This document shows, one piece after another, positions 26,719 to 35,557 of a DNA stretch of 64,000 bases (positions are counted from its first letter, which is position 1; every line of letters begins with the position of its first letter). This DNA is from Paraburkholderia ginsengisoli NBRC 100965 (GTDB lineage: Bacteria > Pseudomonadota > Gammaproteobacteria > Burkholderiales > Burkholderiaceae): NCBI RefSeq assembly GCF_000739735.1, contig NZ_BBJF01000005.1, forward strand, positions 620,001-684,000, in the 5' to 3' direction. The notes under the pieces were generated by a model that saw nothing but the letters and a program-made list of their open reading frames with translations, had not been told where the DNA came from and made no database searches. The position numbers and the translations under genes are program-made.

Positions 26719-27489
26719 TCAATGCTGCAGAATTCTGGACAGAAAATCGCGCGCGCGTTCTGATCTGGGTGCCTGAAAGAACGCTTCCGGCTCGGCCGTT
26801 TCGACGATGCGCCCGCCATCCATGAACACGATCCGGTCCGCGGCCTGGCGCGCGAAGCCCATTTCGTGTGTGACGACGACCATCGTCATCCCGCTTTGCG
26901 CGAGTTCGAGCATCACGGCCAGCACCTCGCTGACCATCTCGGGGTCGAGCGCCGACGTCGGTTCGTCGAACAGCATCACCTTCGGTTTCATCGCGAGCGC
27001 GCGGGCGAGGGCGACGCGTTGCTGCTGCCCGCCCGACAGCTCGGCCGGCACCGCGTCGGCCTTGTGCGCGAGGCCGACTCGCGCGAGCAGCCGGCGCGCT
27101 TCCGCCTCGGCTTCGGCGCGCGACTGGCGCAGCACCTTGCGCGGACCCATCGCGACATTCTGCAAAACCGTGCGGTGCGAAAACAGGTTGAACGACTGGA
27201 ACACCATGCCGATCTGCGCGCGCATCGCCGCGAGCGCGCGGCCTTCTTCGGGCAGACGCTCTCCGGCGAGGCGGATTTCGCCGGAGTCGATCGTCTCCAG
27301 CCGGTTGATGCAGCGGCACAACGTCGATTTGCCCGAACCCGACGGCCCGATCACGACGACCACCTCGCCGGGCGCGACGTCGAGGTCGACGTCGAACAGC
27401 ACCTGCTGCGCACCGAACGATTTGTTCACGCCGCGCAGCGAAACCAGCGGCGCGGCCGAACCGAGCTGCGCGCTGTCGTTCATGCCCAT
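26719..27489 (-). CDS. Amino-acid ABC transporter ATPase
   Basis: ATPase of about 256 residues, GlnQ/GltL type, with Walker [10 protein letters not shown], signature LSGGQQQR, Walker [15 protein letters not shown] and switch His in [10 protein letters not shown]. Its start (27489, or the ATG at 27483) overlaps the asparaginase stop by 10 or 4 bp, so both are translated together. It energises the two downstream permeases. Confidence 0.93.
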   Translation of the reverse strand: MGMNDSAQLGSAAPLVSLRGVNKSFGAQQVLFDVDLDVAPGEVVVVIGPSGSGKSTLCRCINRLETIDSGEIRLAGERLPEEGRALAAMRAQIGMVFQSFNLFSHRTVLQNVAMGPRKVLRQSRAEAEAEARRLLARVGLAHKADAVPAELSGGQQQRVALARALAMKPKVMLFDEPTSALDPEMVSEVLAVMLELAQSGMTMVVVTHEMGFARQAADRIVFMDGGRIVETAEPEAFFQAPRSERARDFLSRILQH

Positions 27490-28499
27490 GTCAGTTCCAC
27501 CATGGCCTTGAGTTGCCCGACCTCGATGCCGCGCACGTTGCGCAGCACCGGGTTTGCCCACTTCGCGAGCGACGTGCCCTCGATCGCGAGCGGCAGGCCG
27601 AGCTGCTGCAGCACGGCGATGGTCGTCGCGTAGACCGCGCTGAAGTCGCCGTCGGCCATCTTCACCGCGACGCCGATGCCGCTGCTGCGCACGCCGATCG
27701 TGTGCACGCCGTCGGCGCCGACCTTCGCGACCCAGTCGCCGCCCGACGCCTCGGCCAGCGCGAGATCGCAGCGGCCGGTGCCCGACACCATCTTCGGATG
27801 CGCGGCCATCGCCGAGAAGATGCGCCTGAGCGCCGCATCGGCGCTGGCGCCCGCGCCGGATTCGCCGCTCGCCAGCTTGCCCCACATCATCGCGAGGCGC
27901 GACAGCGGCATGCCGATGTTCGGTGCGCTGCAACCGTCGATTCCGTACCACAGCTCGGTGTCCGCGATCCCGGACAGGCGCGCAACTTCCCGGCCGATCT
28001 CCCGCTGTAGTGCATGATGGCGCGCCAGGTAGTTCTCGCGCGCATAGCCGTGCATGCAGCAATAACCGAGAAAACCGGCGTGCTTGCCCGAGCAGTTGTG
28101 ATGCCGCTGGTCGAACACGCTGCCGCGCGGCGGTAGATTGCTCTCGCTGTAGTGGTCCGGCATGTGCACGCCGCAGCGCAGATCGGATTCCGCCGCGCCG
28201 ATCTTCGCGAGCATCGACGTGACCGTCTCGACGTGCATGCTCTCGCCGCCGTGGCTCGCGCAGGCGAGCGCCAGTTCGGCGTCGGTGAAGCCGAACTGGT
28301 CCGGGCCGCCGTCGCGCACGAACGGCAGCGCCTGGAACGGCTTGAGCGTCGAGCGGGAGAACACCCACGCGTGCGGATCGCCCGCGTGGGCTAGCAGCGC
28401 GCCGGTGGCATCGACCACCGCCACCGATCCCCAGTGAATCCGCTCCACATGGGCGTTACGGGTGGCGACGACGAGCGGGACGTGCGAAGGAAGGGTCAT
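27480..28499 (-). CDS. Asparaginase, Rhizobium etli AnsA (ReAV)-type
   Basis: Enzyme of 339 residues in the asparaginase II/R. etli class, unrelated in sequence to E. coli AnsA/AnsB. Key stretches are RSTLKPFQA, the NCSGKHAG loop and IDGCSAPN; in the R. etli enzyme Ser-Lys pairs in such loops are catalytic and two Cys bind zinc, and both Cys are present here. It hydrolyses asparagine to aspartate and ammonia in the cytoplasm. It leads the operon of an amino-acid importer, so uptake and deamidation of asparagine are coupled. Confidence 0.88.
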   Translation of the reverse strand: MTLPSHVPLVVATRNAHVERIHWGSVAVVDATGALLAHAGDPHAWVFSRSTLKPFQALPFVRDGGPDQFGFTDAELALACASHGGESMHVETVTSMLAKIGAAESDLRCGVHMPDHYSESNLPPRGSVFDQRHHNCSGKHAGFLGYCCMHGYARENYLARHHALQREIGREVARLSGIADTELWYGIDGCSAPNIGMPLSRLAMMWGKLASGESGAGASADAALRRIFSAMAAHPKMVSGTGRCDLALAEASGGDWVAKVGADGVHTIGVRSSGIGVAVKMADGDFSAVYATTIAVLQQLGLPLAIEGTSLAKWANPVLRNVRGIEVGQLKAMVELTWA

Positions 28500-28604
28500 T
28501 GCATTTCTTTCTGGGGTGGAACGATAAAGCCGAGTTTAATTATTGCAAAAAAAAGCATTTAGACGTAATTTCGAAAATGGTTTTGCACTGGACGCAACGT
28601 AAGC

Positions 28605-29582
28605 ATGCCCTCGAAAAAAGCAAAGGATGTTGGCCTGGATCATCTCGGCGCGATGCGCGCGCTGGTGCGGATCGTCGAACTGGGGAGTTTCTCGGCGGCG
28701 GCGCGCGAGCTGAAGGTCGCGACGTCCACGATCGCGCGCAAGATCACCGCGCTGGAGGAGATGCTGGGCGTGCCGCTGCTGCATCGCTCGACTCATCACG
28801 TCGCGCTGACCGAAGCGGGGACGTTGTATCACGCGCGCGCGGTGTCGATGATCGCGGACCTCGACGACACGCTGCGCGTGGTCGCCGAGCTGGACGCCGC
28901 GCCGAGCGGCCCGCTGAAGCTGACCGCCCCGGTCGCGTTCGGGCGCCGCTATCTGGCGCCGCTGGTCGCGCCGTTCCTTGAGCTGTACCCCGCCGTGCAG
29001 CTCGACCTGCGCCTGACCGACAACCACAACGACATGGTGATGGGCGGCTTCGACCTCGACATCCACGAAGGCGAGAATTACCTCGACAACCTGATCGTGC
29101 AGCCGATCTCGCGCAACGACAGCATTCTGTGCGCGTCGCCGGCGTATTTCGCGCGACGCGGTCGGCCGCGCACGCCCGCCGACCTCGCGCAGCACAACTG
29201 CCTGCGCTATCTGCATCCGGAAGGTGATCCGCGCTGGCATCTGTCGGACGGCAAGACGGTGCGCTGGGTGATGCCGATGGGCAATCTGCAATCGGACCAT
29301 TCCGAACTGCTGCTGGAGGCGACGCGCGCGGGGCTCGGGATCGCCGAGTTCGAGATCTGGCTGATCCGCGATCTGCTGGTGAGCGGCGAGCTGGAAATTG
29401 CGTTGCCGGACTACCGGCTCGAAAACGCGCTGACCGGCCGGCAGATTTATATGGCCTATCTGCCGAACCGGCGCTTTTCGACCAAGGTGCGCGTGCTGCG
29501 CGAGTTCATGGCGGAGCGGCTGAAGGGGATCGGTGAATTGCCCGAGCGGCTGCGGGTGCCGTCGTTAGTGGATGGCGCTTGA
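28605..29582 (+). CDS. LysR-family transcriptional regulator
   Basis: Regulator of 325 residues. The N-terminal winged helix (about 14-75) has GSFSAAARELKVATSTIARKITALEEMLGVPLL. The effector domain follows (SGPLKLTAPVAFGRRYLAPLV). It faces away from the asparaginase-importer operon over a 105-bp gap, the standard LysR arrangement, so it very probably controls that operon with asparagine or aspartate as inducer (inference). Confidence 0.92.
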   Translation: MPSKKAKDVGLDHLGAMRALVRIVELGSFSAAARELKVATSTIARKITALEEMLGVPLLHRSTHHVALTEAGTLYHARAVSMIADLDDTLRVVAELDAAPSGPLKLTAPVAFGRRYLAPLVAPFLELYPAVQLDLRLTDNHNDMVMGGFDLDIHEGENYLDNLIVQPISRNDSILCASPAYFARRGRPRTPADLAQHNCLRYLHPEGDPRWHLSDGKTVRWVMPMGNLQSDHSELLLEATRAGLGIAEFEIWLIRDLLVSGELEIALPDYRLENALTGRQIYMAYLPNRRFSTKVRVLREFMAERLKGIGELPERLRVPSLVDGA

Positions 29583-29635
29583 CGTGACTCGCGTGGCCGG
29601 CGCTTGCGGCCGCTGCAACCTGGCGTGCCACGAAC

Positions 29636-29657
29636 GCGCGCCCTGTGAGGGGCGCGC
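29636..29657. terminator. GC-rich hairpin between convergent genes
   Basis: GCGCGCCC-TGTGA-G-GGGCGCGC forms an 8-bp stem in the gap between the convergent LysR and permease genes. There is no T-run on either side, so it is a weak intrinsic terminator at best. Confidence 0.3.
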
Positions 29658-29721
29658 ACTCGCGGCGATTCACGCTCGTCGTTCGTGATGCGGGGCAAGC
29701 GGAGCGCTCGCCATCCGCCGC

Positions 29722-31182
29722 TCAGTGACGTTCCGGAAAGCGCAGCTTCGAATGATTCCGTCCGTACGACAGATAGATCACCATCCCGATCACCAGCCAC
29801 ACGACGAGCCGCCCCCACGTGACGCGCGGCAGTCCCACCATCAGCAGCAGGCAGAACAGGATGCCCAGCACCGGCACCACCGGCACGCCCGGCACGCGGA
29901 ACGGGCGCATCGCGTTCGAATCGCTGCGGCGCAGATAGATCACCGCGCCGCACACGAGGATGAACGCGAACAACGTACCGATGCTGACCATTTCGCCAAG
30001 CACGCCGATCGGCGTCAGCGCCGCCACGATCGCGACAATCGTCCCGATCAGGATCTGGCTCAGATGCGGCGTCTGCAGACGCGGATGCACCCGCGCGAAC
30101 AACGGCGGCAGCAGTCCGTCCTGCGACATCGTGAAGAAGATGCGGCTCTGCCCGTATAGCAGCACGAGGATCACGGTGGTCAGTCCCGTCAGCGCACCGA
30201 TCTTGATCAGGATCGAGAACCAGTTCAGGCCGATCGCGTCGACGCCCTTGGCGATCGGATCGGGCACGTTCAGTTCGGCGTAGGGCACGAGCCCGGTGAG
30301 CACGCCCGCAACGAGGATGTACAGCACCGTGCAGATCACCAGCGAGCCGAGAATGCCGATCGGCATGTCGCGCTGCGGCCGCTTCGCTTCCTGCGCGGCG
30401 GTGGACACCGCATCGAAACCGATGAACGCGAAGAACACCACGGCCGAGCCGCGCAAGATCCCGCTCATGCCGAAGTTGCCGAACTCGCCGGTATTAGCCG
30501 GGATGAACGGATGCCAGTTCTCGGGCTTGATGAAAAATGCGCCGAGCGCGATGAAGGCCACCACTACGACCAGCTTGACCGCGACCATGACGTTGTTCAG
30601 CCGCGCGGATTCCTTGGTGCCGAGCACCAGCAACGTCGTGAGAATCGCCACGATGACGATCGCCGGCAGATTGACGAGGCCGGTCGCGGTAGTGCCGTCG
30701 GCGAGCTTGATGACGGTGCCGGGCGCGGTAGCGAGTGCGGGCGGGATGTTGATGCCCACGTTATGCAGCAGGCTCACGATATAACCGGACCAGCCGACCG
30801 CGACGGTCGCCGCGCCCATCGCGTATTCGAGAATCAGGTCCCAGCCGATGATCCACGCGAAGATTTCGCCCAGCGTCGCGTAGGTGTACGTGTAGCTGCT
30901 GCCGCACACCGGCAGCATCGCCGCCAGTTCCGAATAGCACAGGCCGACGAACGCGCACGCGATGCCGCCGAGTACGAACGACAGCATGATGCCGGGCCCC
31001 GCGAACTGCGCGGCGGCCGTGCCGGTCAGCACGAAGATGCCAGCGCCGATGATCGCGCCGATGCCCATCGCGGTGATGCTGGTCGCGCCAAGCGTTTTCG
31101 ATAGCGAGTGAGTGCCGTGCGCATCGGCGCTACCCACGATATCGGCGACGGATTTCCGTGCCATGTAGCTCGTATCAGCCAT
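29722..31182 (-). CDS. APC-superfamily amino-acid permease (CAT type)
   Basis: Secondary transporter of 486 residues with about 12 helices. The helix-1 motif GIGAIIGAGIFVLTG and helix-3 GLCYSELAAMLPVCGSSYTY are standard for cationic/neutral amino-acid APC permeases of the YfnA/CAT group. It is monocistronic with its own AT-rich promoter. Its place after the asparaginase cluster is suggestive, but the substrate is unknown. Confidence 0.92.
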   Translation of the reverse strand: MADTSYMARKSVADIVGSADAHGTHSLSKTLGATSITAMGIGAIIGAGIFVLTGTAAAQFAGPGIMLSFVLGGIACAFVGLCYSELAAMLPVCGSSYTYTYATLGEIFAWIIGWDLILEYAMGAATVAVGWSGYIVSLLHNVGINIPPALATAPGTVIKLADGTTATGLVNLPAIVIVAILTTLLVLGTKESARLNNVMVAVKLVVVVAFIALGAFFIKPENWHPFIPANTGEFGNFGMSGILRGSAVVFFAFIGFDAVSTAAQEAKRPQRDMPIGILGSLVICTVLYILVAGVLTGLVPYAELNVPDPIAKGVDAIGLNWFSILIKIGALTGLTTVILVLLYGQSRIFFTMSQDGLLPPLFARVHPRLQTPHLSQILIGTIVAIVAALTPIGVLGEMVSIGTLFAFILVCGAVIYLRRSDSNAMRPFRVPGVPVVPVLGILFCLLLMVGLPRVTWGRLVVWLVIGMVIYLSYGRNHSKLRFPERH

Positions 31183-32053
31183 GATGAGTCGTCCCGTTCA
31201 ATGGTATTTGGGTACGAACCGACTCGGCTTGCTTCGGCTCGCGGGAGCACGGCAAAAGCATCTGTCAGCGAAGACTGGCGTGGGTAAGGTGGAGGGAAGG
31301 CTAAATTTAGTGTATTCCGGATTAAATACAAATGTGAGTATTTTTCGAAGCGGATTTCTCGCGGTTTTATCGCCTGATAGGCGCGGAATTTTGCCGCGAT
31401 TCTTTACGGCGCGGCGGATCGATTTCTCGCGAAGCGCGAATTGGCGAGGCAACTGGTAACGGTTCAATCCGCGGTCTGTTCGCGCAATGCGAATGACGAA
31501 TATCGATAGCGGGACATTCGTGCCTCGTGCGGCAAGCCGCCGACGCGTGATGGATTGATTGACGATGTTCGATACTTGCGGCGTCTATTTCCTGACGCGA
31601 CTGCCCAGCCCTGTGCCGAGGCGCAAGCGACAGGACGCGAGGTCATGCGCAAAAAACGATTTTGATTTCGCGTTGAAACGTGCATCGGATGCAAAGTGCG
31701 AGGCGGCGCGCCCACCCACCTGTGCCATGCTGGCGGCCCACAACTTTCAGTTGATCTCGCCGCGGCCGTGGACTACAAATCTAAGGCTGAGCGCGGCTCT
31801 GCGCGGGCAACGGGCGCCGGAATCGACGCAATGGCAGACGCGAGATGTGAGAAGACGGCCGCGCAGCAGCGAGAAGATCGCCAGGCTCGCGATGGGTATG
31901 GGTCGTCCCGGTCGTCCCGGCCGACCCTGCCGCGCGCAGTCAAAACCACGCATTCGCCGGCATGCGCCGTTTGCCGCCAGCCGGGCGGCGTCGACGCGAC
32001 CCGATGAAGATCCGCAATCTTGCGACCGGACCAGAGAGAAGGAGACCCCCGCC
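31183..32053. other. 870-bp intergenic region before mtoX
   Basis: It contains the permease promoter on the minus strand and then about 600 bp of leader in front of mtoX. An in-frame extension of mtoX reaches 31559, but it is Arg/Pro-rich with no conserved domain or signal peptide, and the only good ribosome site (AAGGAG) lies just before 32054. A GGTCGTCCC-GGTCGTCCC direct repeat lies near 31905-31920. I see no further gene. Confidence 0.45.
31304..31331 (-). promoter_or_regulatory. Promoter of the amino-acid permease
   Basis: On the minus strand, -35 TTGTAT (plus 31326-31331) and -10 TAAATT (plus 31304-31309) are 16 bp apart in an AT-rich island unlike the surrounding GC-rich DNA. The leader would be about 120 nt. 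Confidence 0.4.
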
Positions 32054-33460
32054 ATGGGTATGCGCCCAGATTCAACGTTCCACGCGTCGCCGAAACTCGC
32101 GATGGATGCGCCGCCCGAAGACTATGCGTACACGCTGCTGCTTAGCCCCGATTTCTCGCAGCCCGACGCGCTCGCGGTGATCGACGTGAAGCCCGGCTCG
32201 CCGACCTATAGCCAGGTGGTGCATACGGTGCCGGTGCCGTACAAGGGCGACGAGTTCCATCACTTCGGCTGGAATGCGTGCTCGTCCGCGCTGTCGCCGT
32301 TGACCGGCCATGCGTTTCTCGAACGACGCTACCTGATCATTCCCGGCATGCGTTCGTCGCGCATCTACATCGTCGACACCAAGCCCCATCCGACTCAGGC
32401 GCGCATTCACAAGATCATCGAGCCCGAGGAGATCTTCCGCAAAACCGGTTACTCGCGACCGCACACCGTCCATTGCGGCCCGGAAGGCATTTATATCAGC
32501 ACGCTGGGCGGCGGCGGCAAGGACGGCACCGATGGGCCGCCGGGTATCTTCATCATGGACTGCGAAACGTTCGACGTGCTCGGCCGCTGGGAGATCGACC
32601 GTGGCATCCAGGAGAAGCACTACGATTTCTGGTGGAATCTGCCGCGCGATTACATGGTGTCGAGCGAGTGGGCGTTGCCACCACAATTCGAAAACGGCAT
32701 CGTGCCCGAGGACCTGCTGTCGAACCAATACGGACACCGCATCCATTTCTGGGACCTGCGGGGAAGGCGCAACGTACAGACCATCGACCTCGGCGCCAAT
32801 CACCAGATGGCACTCGAAGTGCGGCCCGCGCACGATCCGAGCCGCGAGTACGGCTTCATCGGCGTGGTGGTCGACACGACCAACCTCGAAGGGTCGATCT
32901 GGACCTGGTGGCGCGAGGACGGACAGTTCCACATCGAGAAGACGGCGACCATCCCGCCCGAGCCCGCCGCTGCCGAGTTGCTGCCGCCGTTGCTGCAGGG
33001 ATTCGGCGCGGTGCCGCCGCTCGTCACGGACATCGATCTTTCGCTCGACGACAAATTCCTCTACGTCGCGTGCTGGGGCACCGGCGAGATGCGCCAGTAC
33101 GACGTAACGGAGCCGCGCAAGCCGAAGCTGGCGGGCTCGGTGCATATCGGCGGGATTGTGCGGCGCACGCCGCATCCGAACGGGCAAACTTTCGCGGGCG
33201 GCCCGCAGATGGTCGAGATCAGCCGCGATGGCAAACGCGTCTACTGGACCAACTCGCTCTATTCGACGTGGGACAACCAGTTCTATCCGGCCGGCGTACC
33301 GGCGGCGCAGGTCATGGCGCGCGCCGAACCCAACGGCGGCCTCGCGCTCGCCGACGATTACTGGGTGAGCTTCCCCGACGGTTATCGGGCCCACCAGATC
33401 CGGCTCGAAGGAGGGGATTGCTCGACCGATTCGTTCTGCTACCCATCGGTGGGCCTTTGA
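32054..33460 (+). CDS. mtoX: Methanethiol oxidase / selenium-binding protein SBP56 family
   Basis: Beta-propeller enzyme of 468 residues. Bacterial SBP56 members (MtoX of Hyphomicrobium) oxidise methanethiol to formaldehyde, H2S and H2O2 with a copper cofactor. Family stretches seen are YSRPHTVHCGPEG, the STLGGGGKDGTDGPPG loop, HYDFWWNLPRD and RRTPHPNGQTF; the His residues in these are the likely metal ligands. Length fits the family (about 470). No signal peptide is visible from the chosen ATG (AAGGAG site), unlike the periplasmic Hyphomicrobium enzyme. The formaldehyde made would feed the Fhc pathway encoded 20 kb downstream. A pure selenium- or copper-binding role is the alternative. Confidence 0.85.
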   Translation: MGMRPDSTFHASPKLAMDAPPEDYAYTLLLSPDFSQPDALAVIDVKPGSPTYSQVVHTVPVPYKGDEFHHFGWNACSSALSPLTGHAFLERRYLIIPGMRSSRIYIVDTKPHPTQARIHKIIEPEEIFRKTGYSRPHTVHCGPEGIYISTLGGGGKDGTDGPPGIFIMDCETFDVLGRWEIDRGIQEKHYDFWWNLPRDYMVSSEWALPPQFENGIVPEDLLSNQYGHRIHFWDLRGRRNVQTIDLGANHQMALEVRPAHDPSREYGFIGVVVDTTNLEGSIWTWWREDGQFHIEKTATIPPEPAAAELLPPLLQGFGAVPPLVTDIDLSLDDKFLYVACWGTGEMRQYDVTEPRKPKLAGSVHIGGIVRRTPHPNGQTFAGGPQMVEISRDGKRVYWTNSLYSTWDNQFYPAGVPAAQVMARAEPNGGLALADDYWVSFPDGYRAHQIRLEGGDCSTDSFCYPSVGL

Positions 33461-34125
33461 CCGCGGAGGGTTGGCCGCGGCTCGGGCTGTGGCTGGCGAT
33501 TCTCGCGAGCGGTCTTTATCACGGGCTCAACCCGGCGATGGGTTGGCCGCTCGCCGTCTCGAACGGATTGCTGCAGCGGCGCGCGCGGGCGCTGTTTGCC
33601 GCGCTGCTCTATCTCGCCGCCGGCCACGTGCTGGCGATGTTCGTCGTGATGCTGCCGTTCGCGATGCTGGCGATCCTGCTCGAATGGCAGCGCGCGATCC
33701 AGGTCGGCGCGAGCTTGCTGGTGATCGCGTTCGGCGCCTGTCTGCTGATCCGCAGACGCCACCCGCGCATCCTCGCGCGGATTCCGCCGACCCGGCTCGC
33801 GCTGTGGTCGTTCGCCATTGCGATCGCCCACGGCGCGGGCTTGATGCTCGTGCCGATCTACCTCGGGCTGTGCCGCTCTTACGGGATGGATCACGCGCAT
33901 CGCGCGGCGCAGACGCTGATCGATGACAGTCTGCGAATGGCGTTGCTGGTGTCGGCGGTGCATGGCGCGGCGATGCTGGCTGCGGGCGGGTTGCTGGCCT
34001 GGCTGGTCTATCGCTACCTGGGGCTGAAGTTCGTGTCGCGCAGCTGGTTCAATCTGGATGCGCTCTGGGCGTCGAGCCTCATCGTAGTGGGGGCGATCGC
34101 GTTGACGAACGCCGGGATTCATTGA
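33418..34125 (+). CDS. Unrecognised membrane protein with His-Gly helices, coupled to mtoX
   Basis: Membrane protein of about 235 residues with about six hydrophobic segments. Three helices carry conserved-looking His-Gly motifs: SGLYHGLNPAMGWP, IAHGAGLMLVP and AVHGAAMLAAGG, a pattern recalling metal-ion transporters. The start is uncertain: a TTG at 33418 lies 3 bp after AAGGAGG inside the end of mtoX; a TTG at 33457 would overlap the mtoX stop as TTGA. Either way it is cotranscribed with mtoX. Delivery or export of copper, or handling of sulfide, would fit. I cannot assign it to a named family. Confidence 0.7.
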   Translation: MLDRFVLLPIGGPLTAEGWPRLGLWLAILASGLYHGLNPAMGWPLAVSNGLLQRRARALFAALLYLAAGHVLAMFVVMLPFAMLAILLEWQRAIQVGASLLVIAFGACLLIRRRHPRILARIPPTRLALWSFAIAIAHGAGLMLVPIYLGLCRSYGMDHAHRAAQTLIDDSLRMALLVSAVHGAAMLAAGGLLAWLVYRYLGLKFVSRSWFNLDALWASSLIVVGAIALTNAGIH

Positions 34126-34139
34126 GACTGCCAGCGTGT

Positions 34140-35024
34140 TCAGCGCAATTCCAGCCACATGGGTTGATGATCCGACGCGCGGCTCTGCGGGTCCACTTCG
34201 CACATCGCAATACGCGGCGCGAGGTCTTCCGTGACGAAAACGAAATCGCAGGCGAAGGGGCCGTCGGGCCATTGCTCGTGATCGTACAGACCGACCGTCG
34301 CTGCACGCGCTTCGCCGGGATGTGCGCAGGACCATGCATCGACGAAAGCCGGCGCGTCGGCAATCGGCTCAAGCATCCGGCACCAGGCTGTGTCTTCGAA
34401 CGCGCTGTTGAAGTCGCCGCACAGTACGGCGCTCATTGGGCGATCCGTGTCGGCGAATGGACTATCGGGCTTTTCGGCTCGCGCGGGATGGCGCGCATGA
34501 TCGCAGGCTTCCCGATGCAAGTCGCGCAGTCGCTCGACCTGCGCGAGCCGCTGCCTGTCCGAATAGAACTCCAGGTGCGTGCTGATCACGCGTAGCGGAC
34601 CGATGTCGGTGTCGAGCAACGCTTCGAGCGCGACACGCTGCATCGACGGCTTCGCCGGATCGGCCGGCCACGGCAGCGAATGTCGAAACACCTGGCGCAC
34701 GGGCCAGCGGGTGACGATGGCGTTGCCGAACTGGCGACGGTGCGAGCCGCTCCTGCTCGACGAACGCAGAGAGGGCAGGTCCGAGCCGATCGCTTCGATC
34801 ACCGTCATCTCCGGCAGCAGGGTCGCCAGTTCCGCGAACTGATCGAACGACGGACCGCCTTTCAGTCCCCCGTCTTCCGGCGCTTCATTGAAACCGCGCG
34901 TGACTTCCTGCAGACAGAGAACGTCGAAGTCGCACAACGCATGCGCCTCGCGCACGATCCGGTCAAGCTCGACGCGGCCGTCCACGCCGCAACCCCACTG
35001 AATGTTCCAGTCGACCAGTTTCAT
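34140..35024 (-). CDS. Endonuclease/exonuclease/phosphatase-family protein
   Basis: Protein of 294 residues with the EEP fold: MKLVDWNIQWG at the N-terminus, the catalytic LCLQEVTRG Glu, CGDFNSAFED and the final ASDHQPMWLEL Asp-His pair. The ATG at 35024 has AAGGAG. Such enzymes cleave phosphodiesters in nucleic acids, lipids or inositol phosphates. It converges with the mtoX operon and shows no functional tie to it. The substrate cannot be told. Confidence 0.88.
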   Translation of the reverse strand: MKLVDWNIQWGCGVDGRVELDRIVREAHALCDFDVLCLQEVTRGFNEAPEDGGLKGGPSFDQFAELATLLPEMTVIEAIGSDLPSLRSSSRSGSHRRQFGNAIVTRWPVRQVFRHSLPWPADPAKPSMQRVALEALLDTDIGPLRVISTHLEFYSDRQRLAQVERLRDLHREACDHARHPARAEKPDSPFADTDRPMSAVLCGDFNSAFEDTAWCRMLEPIADAPAFVDAWSCAHPGEARAATVGLYDHEQWPDGPFACDFVFVTEDLAPRIAMCEVDPQSRASDHQPMWLELR

Positions 35025-35557
35025 CGCGGATCTCCTTGAGAAAGCCGCCTCGATCGTTTCCGATCGGCGCCAGGGTTCGCCCAGCTCGTTGACGATGCTG
35101 AAGTGCTTCGAATGCGTATCGGCCACCGGCGTGCCGCGTCACCGGCCCAATTGAATCACAGCGTGATAGTCCGCGAATGCGACGCGCGACACCGGGCTTT
35201 TGTCGGTGCACGGAAACGCCACCCGCGTGCTTCACACACGTGCGCACTTCGACCATGCAAAAACCGTCATACGTATCGCGCCGCGCACGAGGCGCGATAA
35301 AAGCTCATCGTGAGTCTAGAAAAACTCCCCCGCATCGCCTACCCTTAAGCGAGCCGGCCTTATGGGGACAAGTGCCTCGTCTCTTTCCCGCTCTGCGCAG
35401 CCGACCCATCCTGACAAAGCAATCAACGGTTTGAAATCGTAGGCTTTTGTTGTTTGAGAGGGCTGCGCCATCCTGCCTTTCCACGCCATTCGCCGTGTGG
35501 ATGAATGCCGCGCTCCGTCGCTGAAATGCTCGACCCATAAGAAGCCAAGGAGACACT
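35025..35557. other. Upstream region of the PQQ dehydrogenase operon
   Basis: About 530 bp without a gene, rich in dyads. It holds an 8-bp perfect inverted repeat ATCGCGCC-N8-GGCGCGAT (35275-35298), a partial copy of the CGGGA..TCCCG motif (35316-35330) and a CCCTTAAG-N9-CTTATGGG dyad (35342-35366). No strong -35/-10 pair is visible, which fits activator-dependent expression. Confidence 0.45.
35316..35366 (+). promoter_or_regulatory. Candidate regulator sites upstream of the PQQ dehydrogenase
   Basis: CTAGAAAAACTCCCC (35316-35330) matches 11 of 15 positions of CGGGAAAAGCTCCCG found before the second TonB receptor. The dyad CCCTTAAG-N9-CTTATGGG (35342-35366; one mismatch between arms) follows 11 bp later. 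The local NarL-type response regulator is the obvious candidate binder (inference). Confidence 0.35.

Noticed and set aside
31559..32053. Long in-frame N-terminal extension of the methanethiol oxidase, possibly a signal region
   Set aside because: It is Arg/Pro-rich with no signal peptide or conservation, and the only good ribosome site is directly before 32054.
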